From an uncultured Clostridia bacterium (GTDB taxonomy: Bacteria > Bacillota > Clostridia > Oscillospirales > Ruminococcaceae): a stretch of 19,709 nt of DNA. The notes beneath the pieces are model-generated. The model was not told the DNA's origin. It ran no database searches and saw nothing but the letters and a program-made list of their open reading frames with translations. The position numbers were made by a program, and so were the translations under genes. Below are positions 7,095 to 15,213 of the stretch, piece after piece. Location: the NCBI GenBank assembly GCA_937891895.1, contig CALATN010000028.1:1-19709 (forward strand), written 5' to 3'. How positions within the stretch are numbered: the stretch's first letter is position 1; every line of letters starts with the position of its first letter.

Positions 7095-8924
7095 ATGAAC
7101 GAGCGTCTGCCGTATCTGAGAGAAAAAACAGCCAAGCTTACAACAAACCCCGGCGTATACCGTATGCGTGACAAGGGCGGGAATATCATTTACATCGGCA
7201 AGGCGAAGAACCTGAAAAACCGTGTTACAAGCTATTTCCGTGAAACGCCTGACCACACTCCCAAGGTTGCGAAAATGGTTTCTCACGTCTACGATTACGA
7301 CTTTATCGTAACCGACAGCGAGTACGAGGCACTTGTCCTTGAATGCTCAATGATTAAACAGCATATGCCCAAGTACAACATTCTGCTGAAGGATGACAAG
7401 GGCTACAGCTATATAAAGATTTCCGAGGGCGAGTATCCGAAAATCACAATGGAAATGCAGAAGAAGGGCAGCGGCACCTACCTCGGACCGTACACAAGCA
7501 CTTTTGTTGCAAAGCAGGCTGTTGAGGAAGCCAACAAGGTTTTTATGCTTCCGACCTGCAAGAAGGTTTTTCCCAGGGATATGGGGAAATTCCGTCCTTG
7601 CTTAAATCACCACATCAAGCAGTGTATGGGTGTCTGCACAGGTAAAATTTCCGCCGAGGAGTACAATAAAACCGTTGAGCAGGCTGTTGAATATATCAAG
7701 AACGGCTCCGAGGCTTCCATTGAAACGTTGACAGAAAAAATGATGATTGCCGCGGATAATCTTGATTTTGAGCTTGCGGCAAAGCTCCGCGACAGAATTT
7801 CCGCAATCAAGCGTGCGGCGGACAATCAGAAAATCGTTGCCGAGGATATGCGTGACACGGACATTATTGCTGTTGCACAGAACGGCGAATACGCTTGTGC
7901 GGCGGTGCTGATGTACCGTATGGGATGTCTTTTCGACCGTACCGAATTTGACCTTGGCGACCTCGATAAAGAGGACAACATGCTGGAGGATTTCGTGCTC
8001 CAGTATTACTCCGACCCGACGAAAATCCCACGTGAAATCATTACTGAGGAAACCCTGCCCAACGAGGAAATGGTTGAGCGGTTGCTCCGTGAAAGAAGCG
8101 GACGTGCTGTGACTCTTTCCTCAAAATCAAGGGGCAAGGGTCTGCGGCTGATAATGATGGCAAAGTCCAACGCCAGCGACAGCCTTGCCATAAAGGTCGG
8201 ACGTACGGGCAAGGAAATTGTTGCCCTTGAAGCGCTTGGCAAAATCCTCGGACTTCCTGAGCCGCCTGTCTATATCGAGTCCTACGACATCTCCAATCTT
8301 GGCAGTTCGTCAATGGTTGCAGGTATGGTCGTATTCGAAAACGGACGTCCGTTAAAAAAAGCCTACAAGAAATTTTCAATCAAAGAAACCCAGATACAGA
8401 ATGACTATGCAAGTATGCGTGAGGTGCTGGAAAGACGTTTCCGACATTACCTCGACGGCACGGAAACCGACGAAGGCTTCAACCGTCTGCCTGACCTTAT
8501 TCTCCTTGACGGCGGCAAGGGGCAGGTAGGCGCTGTTGAGCCGATACTCCGTGAAATGGGAATAAACGTGCCCGTTTTCGGTATGGTCAAGGATAACAAT
8601 CACCGCACCCGTGCAATTGCCACATCAGGCTCGGAGATTGCCATTTCGGGAACAAAGGCGGCATTTATGCTTGTCACAAGAATACAGGACGAGGTGCACC
8701 GCTTCTCTATTACCTTCCAGCGCAACAAGCACCGTAAGCAGTCCTATGAAATGGGTCTGACCAAAATCAAGGGCATAGGCGAGAAAAAGGCGCAGAAGCT
8801 TTTCACTACCTTCAAAACCCGTGAGGAATTCAAAAAGGCAACCCCCGAGGAGATTGCCAAGGCGGCAGGGATAAATATTGCCCTTGCCGAGCAGGTTTAT
8901 GAATTTGTGCAGAATGAGCTGTAA
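7095..8924 (+). CDS. uvrC: Excinuclease ABC subunit C, UvrC
   Basis: UvrC makes both incisions around UvrB-bound lesions in nucleotide excision repair. The 609 residues match the family. The N-terminal GIY-YIG nuclease carries NPGVYRMRD and IIYIGKAKNLKNRV (about 18-44). The UVR (UvrB-binding) motif near 213-240 includes NLDFELAAKLRDRI. The RNase H-like nuclease includes YDISNLGSSSMVAGMVVF and LILLDGGKGQ. A C-terminal helix-hairpin-helix pair begins at IKGIGEKKAQKL (about 557). AAAGGAG precedes the ATG. It is transcribed alone, ending at a strong terminator shared with the convergent EAL gene. Confidence 0.97.
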   Translation: MNERLPYLREKTAKLTTNPGVYRMRDKGGNIIYIGKAKNLKNRVTSYFRETPDHTPKVAKMVSHVYDYDFIVTDSEYEALVLECSMIKQHMPKYNILLKDDKGYSYIKISEGEYPKITMEMQKKGSGTYLGPYTSTFVAKQAVEEANKVFMLPTCKKVFPRDMGKFRPCLNHHIKQCMGVCTGKISAEEYNKTVEQAVEYIKNGSEASIETLTEKMMIAADNLDFELAAKLRDRISAIKRAADNQKIVAEDMRDTDIIAVAQNGEYACAAVLMYRMGCLFDRTEFDLGDLDKEDNMLEDFVLQYYSDPTKIPREIITEETLPNEEMVERLLRERSGRAVTLSSKSRGKGLRLIMMAKSNASDSLAIKVGRTGKEIVALEALGKILGLPEPPVYIESYDISNLGSSSMVAGMVVFENGRPLKKAYKKFSIKETQIQNDYASMREVLERRFRHYLDGTETDEGFNRLPDLILLDGGKGQVGAVEPILREMGINVPVFGMVKDNNHRTRAIATSGSEIAISGTKAAFMLVTRIQDEVHRFSITFQRNKHRKQSYEMGLTKIKGIGEKKAQKLFTTFKTREEFKKATPEEIAKAAGINIALAEQVYEFVQNEL

Positions 8925-8927
8925 AAA

Positions 8928-8956
8928 AAGGGTACCGAATTTGTTTCGGTACCCTT
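8928..8956. terminator. Bidirectional terminator between uvrC and the EAL gene
   Basis: A perfect 12-base stem (AAGGGTACCGAA and its complement) with a four-base loop. It has an A run on the left and a T-rich run on the right, so it can stop transcription from both convergent genes. Confidence 0.9.
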
Positions 8957-8961
8957 AATTT

Positions 8962-10893
8962 TTACGATGCACTATTCTTCATAAACGTAATGAAATCAGA
9001 CTTAGGAACAGGCTTTGAGTAGTAGTAGCCCTGAATGAATTCGCAGTTCAGGTCGGCAAATTTCTTCGCCAGCTCAGCATTTTCAACGCCTTCAACCACG
9101 ATGCTCATATCCATATCCTTCAGCATCTTGATTGTATTCTGAAGAACAATCCACATTCTCGGGTTGTCCTCCTCGTCAACGAAGGTCTTGTCCAGCTTGA
9201 CAATGGAAATCGGCAGGGAAGCAACGCTCTTGATGTTGGAGTAGCCCGTGCCGTAATCGTCCAGCGAGAAGCTTATTCCTGCCTGTGTAAGCTTTTCGAG
9301 GTTGTTCATCATAACATTCTGTGCGTAAGAAGCGGCAGTTTCCGTAATCTCCAGATTGATCTTATCGGGAGCAACACCGTACTTGTTCATAATTTCAAGC
9401 ACCTTGTCAGCAAGGTCGGACTGCATACACTGTGCAACGGAAAGGTTGATTTCGATATAATCCAGACCAAGCTCCTTGAATTCGTCGCCCGAAATGAAGT
9501 GGCATACTTCCTCAAGCACGTAATCACCGATACGGTGAATTGCGCCGCTTTTTTCAGCCGCGGTAATGAACACATCAGGCGGAATAAATCCGAATTTTTC
9601 ATTCTTAAGTCTTAGCAGCGCCTCAGCTGAAATGAAACGTCCCTGCTCAACCGAGAAAATAGGCTGATAGTATACTGAAAACTTTCTGTTTGCAAGCGCG
9701 TCATCAATAATATTGTCGATTTCATTATTGAGCTTGAAGGCTCTGTTTGCAATGACTTCCGAAGCTTTAAGCACATTGCCCGAATACGGCACAGCGCTTG
9801 AAAGGTCTGAGCCGAAGGAAATAAGTGACTTGAAGTCGGAAATATCAGCAGGGCAGTACGCAACGCAGACATAAGCCATAATGTTAAGCTCAAGCTGGCT
9901 GATAATCATACTCTTTTTCAGTTCGCTGTTTATTGCCTGAGCGGCAAGCTCAAGCTTGTCCCAGTTCTTTTTGTTCACAACAACACGGAAGCCGCCTCTG
10001 TCGAGATAATACAGCTCCGCATAAAGCCGCATATCCTTGTTTATTGCAGTAAGCTTGTCAGCAATATTCTTCAGCAGTCTTGACGACTGGTCGTAGCCAA
10101 GCATTGATGAAACAGAGGTGTAGTTGGAAATGTTGATGAGAATAATTCCGACTTCCTTCTTGTTCATAAAGTTTTTCTTCATTGCGTCAGCATAAGCCGC
10201 GTGCTTGCCAAGCTCAGTAACCATATCAACCAGTTCCTCAGGACGCTGGATGGTGATTGCTACAATAATTACCGCAACGGATGTGAAGAACAGTTCCACA
10301 ATACACATCGGCAGCAGGCACTGAATTGCAACAGCCGAAAGTGTGAGCGGGTAAATCACAAGCATTGAGATAAAGTGGCTTGTGCGGAAAAGGTCACGTG
10401 ACTTTATAATATAGTACATACCGAAGCCTACATAGGATATTGCACAGATGTACGCAACCCAGAAAAGGTCACCTCTTGTGTAGACAAAGTTTTCGTCTAT
10501 GTAGAACATATCGTGTGTAATCGGATTGAACAGCAGTGAAACAAAAATAACCGTTATCGGGAAGGTGATGAACAAGCCCGTGGAAAGCTTGCCTTTTATC
10601 ATATGCCAGGTATCGGTAAGGCTTATGATGTAAAGCGTGTACACAGGCATAGTTGAGTTGCGGAAAAGCAGATAGCCTGTGTGGGAAATATATCTTGCAG
10701 CAAGGTTTGTGCTTTTCATCACATCGAGAGTAACAGCCCAGAGGTCGAATACAATGTCGGCAAAAATAACAGCTACGAGAGCAATGAATAGATGATTTGA
10801 AAGACCGTGGAACATTTTTCTGAATACAATGGAAAATGCGGCAACTATAATGATTATCAATGCACAAACATCAAAATAGATTATCGGTGTCAA
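8962..10893 (-). CDS. Membrane-bound EAL-domain cyclic-di-GMP phosphodiesterase with degenerate GGDEF
   Basis: The protein has about 643 residues. Seven or so N-terminal hydrophobic segments (to about residue 220) form a membrane sensor. A GGDEF-fold domain follows, with its active site degraded: the signature position reads LDRGGF. The C-terminal EAL domain looks active, with AEALLRL, INLSV, LEITET, LDDYGTGYSN, IVKLDKTFV, VVEGVEN and QGYYYSKP all in place. It should therefore hydrolyse c-di-GMP, with the GGDEF part acting as a regulatory or dimerising module. The frame allows a GTG at 10902, but its ribosome site would overlap it. TTG at 10893 has GGGG/GAGG at usable spacing and is preferred. 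Confidence 0.9.
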   Translation of the reverse strand: MTPIIYFDVCALIIIIVAAFSIVFRKMFHGLSNHLFIALVAVIFADIVFDLWAVTLDVMKSTNLAARYISHTGYLLFRNSTMPVYTLYIISLTDTWHMIKGKLSTGLFITFPITVIFVSLLFNPITHDMFYIDENFVYTRGDLFWVAYICAISYVGFGMYYIIKSRDLFRTSHFISMLVIYPLTLSAVAIQCLLPMCIVELFFTSVAVIIVAITIQRPEELVDMVTELGKHAAYADAMKKNFMNKKEVGIILINISNYTSVSSMLGYDQSSRLLKNIADKLTAINKDMRLYAELYYLDRGGFRVVVNKKNWDKLELAAQAINSELKKSMIISQLELNIMAYVCVAYCPADISDFKSLISFGSDLSSAVPYSGNVLKASEVIANRAFKLNNEIDNIIDDALANRKFSVYYQPIFSVEQGRFISAEALLRLKNEKFGFIPPDVFITAAEKSGAIHRIGDYVLEEVCHFISGDEFKELGLDYIEINLSVAQCMQSDLADKVLEIMNKYGVAPDKINLEITETAASYAQNVMMNNLEKLTQAGISFSLDDYGTGYSNIKSVASLPISIVKLDKTFVDEEDNPRMWIVLQNTIKMLKDMDMSIVVEGVENAELAKKFADLNCEFIQGYYYSKPVPKSDFITFMKNSAS

Positions 10894-10934
10894 TACCCTC
10901 ACCCCTTTGTTATGCTTTTGCGAAAAATATTAAA

Positions 10935-10952
10935 ATGTTGATTTTACAACAT
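10935..10952 (-). promoter_or_regulatory. Small hairpin in the leader of the EAL gene
   Basis: ATGTTG and its complement are separated by six bases, about 40 bases upstream of the EAL start. The surrounding region 10903-11027 is AT-rich and holds no gene. I could not identify a clear -35/-10 pair in it. Confidence 0.35.
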
Positions 10953-11024
10953 ATCTATATAATTTCAGCATAGCACAAATATGTTAACAAATAAAGCATT
11001 TAAAAAAAAACGGAACTTTACACA

Positions 11025-11062
11025 AAAACCGAGTACCTTTCTTATGTAGATTGGCACTCGGT
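11025..11062 (-). terminator. Terminator of spoVFB
   Basis: The stem ACCGAGT with ACTCGGT (11028-11034 and 11056-11062), extended by CC/GG, is followed on the minus strand by a run of five T. It begins 12 bases past the spoVFB stop, so the gene's original 3' end is intact. Confidence 0.8.
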
Positions 11063-11073
11063 TAACATTTTGA

Positions 11074-11394
11074 TTACAGATTTATAACAGGTTGAAGCTG
11101 TTTTCCGTCAAGTGCAGAGGCTATTGCCTCTGGCAAAAGTCCGAAATCAGCGGCAAGCGAACGTGGCTTTGCCTCGTGGTCATCCTGAGCAAAGGGAACG
11201 AAATACACATATCTGTAATTCAGCAGTGCACCGATATTCTTTGCCGACCCTGCAAGACCGTCATTTGTGGAAAGGGCAATGACAAGAGGTGAGCCATTGC
11301 GAAGGTGTGATTTTGCCGCCATTGTGACGGGAGTAGCAGTCATTGTAAAACGGAAAACATTGCGGATAGATGACCCCATGCTGAATCCATTCAT
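11074..11394 (-). pseudogene. spoVFB: C-terminal half of dipicolinate synthase subunit B (spoVFB/dpaB), split by an integrated element
   Basis: DpaB is the flavoprotein subunit of dipicolinate synthase, made in the mother cell to supply the DPA of the spore core. About 86 residues from TPVTMAAKSHLRN to QLQPVINL match the C-terminal half of the family: LSTNDGL, AKNIGALLN, VPFAQDD, KPRSLAADFGLLPEAI. Full proteins are about 195-200 residues. Homology fades just before MTATPVT (about 11,330-11,343), where the family would have a GNTxAKLANGITD-type sequence. The ATG at 11394 is preceded directly by a stop and overlaps the recombinase stop, so upstream codons belong to the inserted DNA. No N-terminal half was found in the window. 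It could be a reversibly split gene or a dead one. Confidence 0.85.
11325..11345. other. Probable attachment-site junction (attL/attR) of the inserted element
   Basis: spoVFB homology starts here, and the DNA beyond leads directly into the 3' end of the serine recombinase gene. Large serine recombinases usually lie beside one attachment site. The core cannot be fixed exactly, because the other junction is outside the window. Confidence 0.6.
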
Positions 11395-11400
11395 CTATCC
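11364..11400. repeat. 10-bp inverted repeat at the recombinase 3' end, next to the junction
   Basis: GGATAGATGA at 11364-11373 is matched perfectly by TCATCTATCC at 11391-11400 across 17 bases. One arm contains the last two codons and stop of the recombinase. There is no T run, so a terminator is unlikely. It lies on the element side of the spoVFB junction and may be a recombinase- or excision-factor-binding arm. Confidence 0.5.
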
Positions 11401-13013
11401 AAGAAAAAAACGCTGATGTTATCCTCGTCCCATTCAACCTTGCTTACGCATCTGCGTATGAAATCACGTTTGTTATCATTGCTCATATTTGCAAAGTTTT
11501 CTTTGAATGTACGGAGTTGTTCTTCTGTGCTCTTTACCGTATCGGAAAGAGTTTCACCACTTTTCTTCAAACGTTCAAGTCTTTTTATTTCATTTTTGCC
11601 ATTTTCAATTTCAGTGTGATGTTTTGCAATCTCTTTATTTATATAATCAACAGTAAGACTTTCGCTTTTGGTCGCCATAATCAAAAGATTTGAAATTGCT
11701 TTTTCATTTTTAGCAATAAGAGCATACTGTGTCTTGATAAGCTTGTCGATACTTTCGTTCTTTTCGCCTATATCGGCAATCTGGCCTACATACTGTGAAA
11801 AAATACTTCCGTCACTTTCATAGTCGAGAAGAGCGTCACAGACCATCTTGTCAATAAGTCTGCCGTTTACGTTGTTGCAGCTGCACTGTGCCTTGTGACT
11901 TTTCTCTTTAAGCTCGCACATATATGAAAAGGGCCTTTCGCCTTTTTTATTTACCCTTTGATATTTAGGACGCATATAGCTTCCGCATTTGCAGCGAAGC
12001 ACACCCGACAGCAAAGCATCAGAATTGTGAGTCTGGCGAAAACCAAGCTTTTTTTCAGCGTTGCCCTCAATAATAGTCTGTACGGTAATCCAGTCTTCAC
12101 TTGAAATAATGCCTTTATGCTTTCCGATTGCAATAGTCCAGTCGGATACATCGGAATTTTTACGACTGTCATCGCTCTGAGTAACGGTCTTTTTATAACT
12201 CATGAAGCCGTGTTCGCCATTGCAGTTTGCCTTAATGTCAGCAATATCGCAGTTCTTGCTTATGAAATAGTTGTAGCTGTGCTCATCAGCAGTGCAATAT
12301 ATGGGATTTGTCAGGATATATCTAAGTGTGTTAACGTAAAAAGCAGCATTTTTACGTGTCTTATAGCCGCTGTTCATCATAAAGGTTTCAACCTTTGACA
12401 TTGAACGGGTTTCAAGATACTTCGCATAAATAAGCTTAACAATCTCAATTTCTGAACTGTCCTCAGTAAGCTTGTAGCACTTTCGATCCGTTCCCGACTC
12501 GTCTATATACTCTACCTTTTCGGAGAAAAATCCGAGAGGCGGAGTTCCGCCCAGCCAGCGGCCTGTTTTAGCAAGCTTGTAAACATTATCCCTGACACGC
12601 TCAGCAATAATCTGACGTTCAAACTGCGCAAAAGCGGCGGAAATAGTCATCATCATCTTGCCCGAAATGGTAGATGTGTCAAATCTTTCGTTTGTGGAAT
12701 AAAAAGACGTACCTTTTTTTGTAAGGATATCAATAAGCAGAGAAAAGTCAGTCATATTACGGCTGATACGGTCAAGACGATAAACCACGATAAAATCAAA
12801 AGGCTCACGTTCTTCTTCCGCTATCATCTGCTGAAACTGAGGACGATTTGTATTCTTGCCCGAATAGCCTTCGTCTTCATAAATAAAGATATCGCTTTCC
12901 TTGGTTTCCGGGTATTGAGCCATTATGTACCTTCGACATTCTTCAACTTGATTGTCGATAGATTCGCCCCTGCCCGTAAACTTTGATTTTCTTGAATAAA
13001 TAGCAAATCGCAA
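11391..13013 (-). CDS. Large serine recombinase (site-specific integrase/excisionase of the element)
   Basis: The protein has 540 residues and acts on att DNA through a covalent serine intermediate. The resolvase-type catalytic domain (about 1-150) has IYSRKS with nucleophile Ser10, VYRLDRISR at 78-85 with the conserved arginines, and FAQFERQIIAERV near 128-140. The recombinase domain begins at GRWLGGTPPLGF (151-162). A zinc ribbon is marked by Cys341, Cys343, Cys366 and Cys377. A long charged coiled coil follows (about 410-510), the usual excision-control element. The start is TTG with a strong AGGAGGT site, and a stop lies directly upstream in frame. The gene ends inside the junction with split spoVFB, as in skin-type elements. 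No separate excision factor was recognised. Confidence 0.95.
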   Translation of the reverse strand: MRFAIYSRKSKFTGRGESIDNQVEECRRYIMAQYPETKESDIFIYEDEGYSGKNTNRPQFQQMIAEEEREPFDFIVVYRLDRISRNMTDFSLLIDILTKKGTSFYSTNERFDTSTISGKMMMTISAAFAQFERQIIAERVRDNVYKLAKTGRWLGGTPPLGFFSEKVEYIDESGTDRKCYKLTEDSSEIEIVKLIYAKYLETRSMSKVETFMMNSGYKTRKNAAFYVNTLRYILTNPIYCTADEHSYNYFISKNCDIADIKANCNGEHGFMSYKKTVTQSDDSRKNSDVSDWTIAIGKHKGIISSEDWITVQTIIEGNAEKKLGFRQTHNSDALLSGVLRCKCGSYMRPKYQRVNKKGERPFSYMCELKEKSHKAQCSCNNVNGRLIDKMVCDALLDYESDGSIFSQYVGQIADIGEKNESIDKLIKTQYALIAKNEKAISNLLIMATKSESLTVDYINKEIAKHHTEIENGKNEIKRLERLKKSGETLSDTVKSTEEQLRTFKENFANMSNDNKRDFIRRCVSKVEWDEDNISVFFLDR

Positions 13014-13048
13014 TCAAAACACCTCCTGTAAATCTGGGACTGCTGAAT

Positions 13049-13151
13049 AATACTAATCTTCAGTTAAAGTGTAGACAAAAAACCTGCACAAAAGCCATAC
13101 ACGCAAACTTTTGCTTGATTTTTTGTACACTTAATTACTGAATATTAGTAT
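13049..13151 (-). promoter_or_regulatory. Large imperfect inverted repeat in the recombinase leader, with a nested terminator-like hairpin
   Basis: Arms 13049-13082 and 13119-13151 match over about 33 bases with a few mismatches or gaps (core ATACTAAT, TTCAGT, GTGTA, CAAAAAA). Inside the loop, GCAAAAG can pair with CTTTTGTGC on the minus strand, followed by six T, like an intrinsic terminator. The large stem and the inner terminator use the same T run, so they could be alternative structures. It lies between the recombinase promoter and its ribosome site. Confidence 0.6.
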
Positions 13152-13256
13152 AAAATTCTGTCATATTCTGCCCGAATGTTATAAGGTCGTAAAGTATGTC
13201 TGTGCTTCAATTGCGGTCATAATACGCAGTACAGCGGTATTGATTGTCTGGGTATA

Positions 13257-13285
13257 ATTATAGCATATTTCTTTGTGATAATCAA
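13257..13285 (-). promoter_or_regulatory. Sigma-A-type promoter for the recombinase
   Basis: TTGATT (13280-13285), a 17-base spacer and TATAAT (13257-13262) with an extended -10 TG on the minus strand. It predicts a leader of about 240 bases. The region 13014-13519 between the recombinase and hipB holds this promoter, the inverted repeat and the hipB control region, but no gene. No convincing sigma-E or sigma-K promoter was seen. Confidence 0.65.
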
Positions 13286-13402
13286 GATAGCGATGCTGCA
13301 AAAAGCATTGAAATGGAACTAACAAATACAATCGTTAGGAGAATTTTGTATATTTTCAGAATGATTGTTTTAAATTCGTAATAAATGTCTCTTAGATTAT
13401 GC

Positions 13403-13431
13403 TTGACAGTTGTACAGTATTGTTATATAAT
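13403..13431 (+). promoter_or_regulatory. Consensus promoter of hipBA
   Basis: TTGACA (13403-13408), exactly 17 bases, then TATAAT (13426-13431): a perfect sigma-A consensus. Such a strong promoter implies tight repression, fitting an autoregulated toxin-antitoxin module. Confidence 0.88.
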
Positions 13432-13445
13432 AAAAATATAACTTA

Positions 13446-13498
13446 TCAAATTTGAATACTTATGCTCAAATATCAGACCTAATCTGTCAAATATGACA
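13446..13498 (+). promoter_or_regulatory. Three phased operator-like repeats upstream of hipB
   Basis: TCAAATTT/TCAAATAT recurs at 13446, 13466 and 13487, that is 20 and 21 bases apart, about two helical turns. The first lies in the perfect palindrome TCAAATTTGA, and the last in TGTCA-AATA-TGACA (13485-13498). They sit between the -10 and the ribosome site, where HipB-like repressors commonly bind. Confidence 0.6.
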
Positions 13499-13519
13499 AG
13501 TTAAAAATGAGGTGTTGTA

Positions 13520-13861
13520 ATGAGAATCAACGGAGATGAAGGTTCAGCAATCATATTAAAGGAAGTAGGATATCGGATTAAGCAGTATCGCATTGCTTCA
13601 AATATGACGCAGGAAGAATTGGCTGACAAATGTCGTTTTTCTGTGAGTACAGTTGTCCGTATTGAAAACGGAGAAGATTCCAAATTTTCCAATTATATCA
13701 AAATAATGTATATATTGAATTTAGCAAGTAATATTGATATGATGATACCCGAAACCCAGCCGAATTATGAGTCTTTATATGAAGGCAGACCCGAAAGAAA
13801 AAGGGTAAAGCATTCTGCTGAAAATGACAAGCCGACATGGATTTGGGAAGAAGACAAGTGA
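13520..13861 (+). CDS. hipB: HipB-like XRE-family antitoxin/repressor
   Basis: The protein has 113 residues. A helix-turn-helix of the Cro/CI type spans about 18-60: YRIKQYRIASNMTQEELADKC, then SVSTVVRIENGED. The tail after residue 90 is charged (RPERKRVKHSAE, ending WIWEEDK). It lies 10 bases upstream of hipA, the usual antitoxin-first order, and should both neutralise HipA and repress the operon through the operators at 13446-13498. A GAGGTG ribosome site precedes the ATG. The base composition is AT-rich compared with the left half of the window, consistent with an acquired element. Confidence 0.88.
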   Translation: MRINGDEGSAIILKEVGYRIKQYRIASNMTQEELADKCRFSVSTVVRIENGEDSKFSNYIKIMYILNLASNIDMMIPETQPNYESLYEGRPERKRVKHSAENDKPTWIWEEDK

Positions 13862-13871
13862 GGTGTGAATT

Positions 13872-15152
13872 ATGGATGTAAGAAATGTTAAAGTTAAGCT
13901 TTGGGGAACAGTAGTAGGATATCTTTATAAACAAAATAACGGCTTGATAGGTTTTCAATATAACGAAAACTTTTTAAACAGCGGTATAGAAATTGCTCCG
14001 ATTAAAATGCCCTTATCTGCTGTAACATATTCATTTCCGTCTTTGCCTGAGGAAACCTTTAAGGGATTGCCCGGATTGGTTGCTGACTCGCTGCCTGACA
14101 AGTTCGGTAATATAGTTATAGCCAGATATTTGGAAAGCATCGGAAGAACAGATAATTTGACATCACTGGAAAAGTTATGTTACACAGGTCAAAGGGGTAT
14201 GGGCGCATTGGAATATGAACCATCTGCAGATATTGCAGATGTCAATAAAGATGTTGATATTGATGCATTGACAAAGCTTGCTTCGGATATTTTATCTGAA
14301 AGAGAAAGTGTTAATATTAAACATGACAACGATATGGTGGCACAGTTAATGCAATGCAGTTCATCAGTAGGCGGTGCAAGAGCGAAAACTCTGATTGCGT
14401 GGAATCCTGAAACAAACGCTATCAAATCGGGGCAAATCAATGCAGGTAAAGGATTTGAATATTGGCTTCTGAAATTCGGTGATATTTCAAATAACAAGGA
14501 CAAGGATGCAAAGCCTGACAGCGGCGAATACACAAATGTTGAATATGCTTATTATCTTATGGCAAAAGCCGCAGGAATAAATATGAGCGAATGCCGCTTG
14601 TACAAAGAAAACGGCAAATCTCACTTTATGACGAAACGATTTGACCGCACAGGTGTTAATGGGGATAAGCTTCATATGCAAAGCTTGTGTGCACTTGCTC
14701 ATATGGATTTTAATTCACCAAGAGTTTATTCTTATGAAGACGCATTTAAAATAATGAGCAAGCTCAAGTTATCTCGTGAGGATTTTATACAGCTGTACAG
14801 GCGTATGGTATTTAATGAATACGCTAAAAACTTTGATGACCATACCAAAAACATATCGTTCCTTATGAACAAATCGGGAAAATGGTCATTGTCACCTGCA
14901 TATGATATTACATTTTCTTATAACAAGAGCAGCATGTGGGTGAGCGCACATCAAATGCTGATAAACGGTAAAGCCGACGAAATTACAAAAGATGATTTGC
15001 TTGCTGTTGCACACAGTGCTGAAATAGGCTATGCTGAAGCAGTTGAGTGTATTGAACAGGTTCAGGCTGCTGTGTCAAGGTGGAATGATTTTGCGGAAGA
15101 GGCTGAGTTATCTTCAACAAAGGCTGAGAGGATAAGAGGGCAGATTGTTTGA
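13872..15152 (+). CDS. hipA: HipA-like serine/threonine kinase toxin
   Basis: HipA-family kinases phosphorylate a host target (glutamyl-tRNA synthetase in the classic case) and stop growth until neutralised. This copy of 426 residues is full length. The N-terminal domain has LWGTVVGYL and FKGLPGLVADSLPDKFGN (63-80). The ATP-loop region is SSVGGARAKT (164-173). The catalytic FDDHTKN is at 321-327 and SPAYDIT at 341-347. All key kinase residues appear present, so it is probably active. The GTG-rich start region GAGGTGTGAATTATG gives a good ribosome site. On a mobile element it may serve as a maintenance module. Its true substrate cannot be read from the sequence. Confidence 0.92.
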   Translation: MDVRNVKVKLWGTVVGYLYKQNNGLIGFQYNENFLNSGIEIAPIKMPLSAVTYSFPSLPEETFKGLPGLVADSLPDKFGNIVIARYLESIGRTDNLTSLEKLCYTGQRGMGALEYEPSADIADVNKDVDIDALTKLASDILSERESVNIKHDNDMVAQLMQCSSSVGGARAKTLIAWNPETNAIKSGQINAGKGFEYWLLKFGDISNNKDKDAKPDSGEYTNVEYAYYLMAKAAGINMSECRLYKENGKSHFMTKRFDRTGVNGDKLHMQSLCALAHMDFNSPRVYSYEDAFKIMSKLKLSREDFIQLYRRMVFNEYAKNFDDHTKNISFLMNKSGKWSLSPAYDITFSYNKSSMWVSAHQMLINGKADEITKDDLLAVAHSAEIGYAEAVECIEQVQAAVSRWNDFAEEAELSSTKAERIRGQIV

Positions 15153-15213
15153 TTAGGGTAAGACAATATTATTTATGGCAATGTTGACTTTTCCCTTTTA
15201 TAGGCATAGAAAA

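Noticed and set aside
10903..11027. c-di-GMP riboswitch upstream of the EAL gene
   Set aside because: The stretch is short and AT-rich with only a small hairpin, and lacks the conserved GEMM core.
11074..11394. Treating the 106-codon frame as an independent small gene
   Set aside because: Its body aligns in pattern with the C-terminal half of DpaB and is far shorter than the family. The first ~17 codons are junction DNA with a stop directly before the ATG.
11300..11400. tRNA gene as the integration target
   Set aside because: No cloverleaf or tRNA 3' end is present; the target is clearly the spoVFB coding region.
13049..13151. Inverted repeat as a CRISPR or IS end
   Set aside because: There is only one pair of arms, no repeated spacer pattern, and no transposase bounded by it.
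13014..13300. Sporulation (sigma-E or sigma-K) promoter for the recombinase
   Set aside because: I looked for CATA-type -10 and matching -35 boxes and found none at proper spacing. Only a sigma-A-like promoter is convincing.
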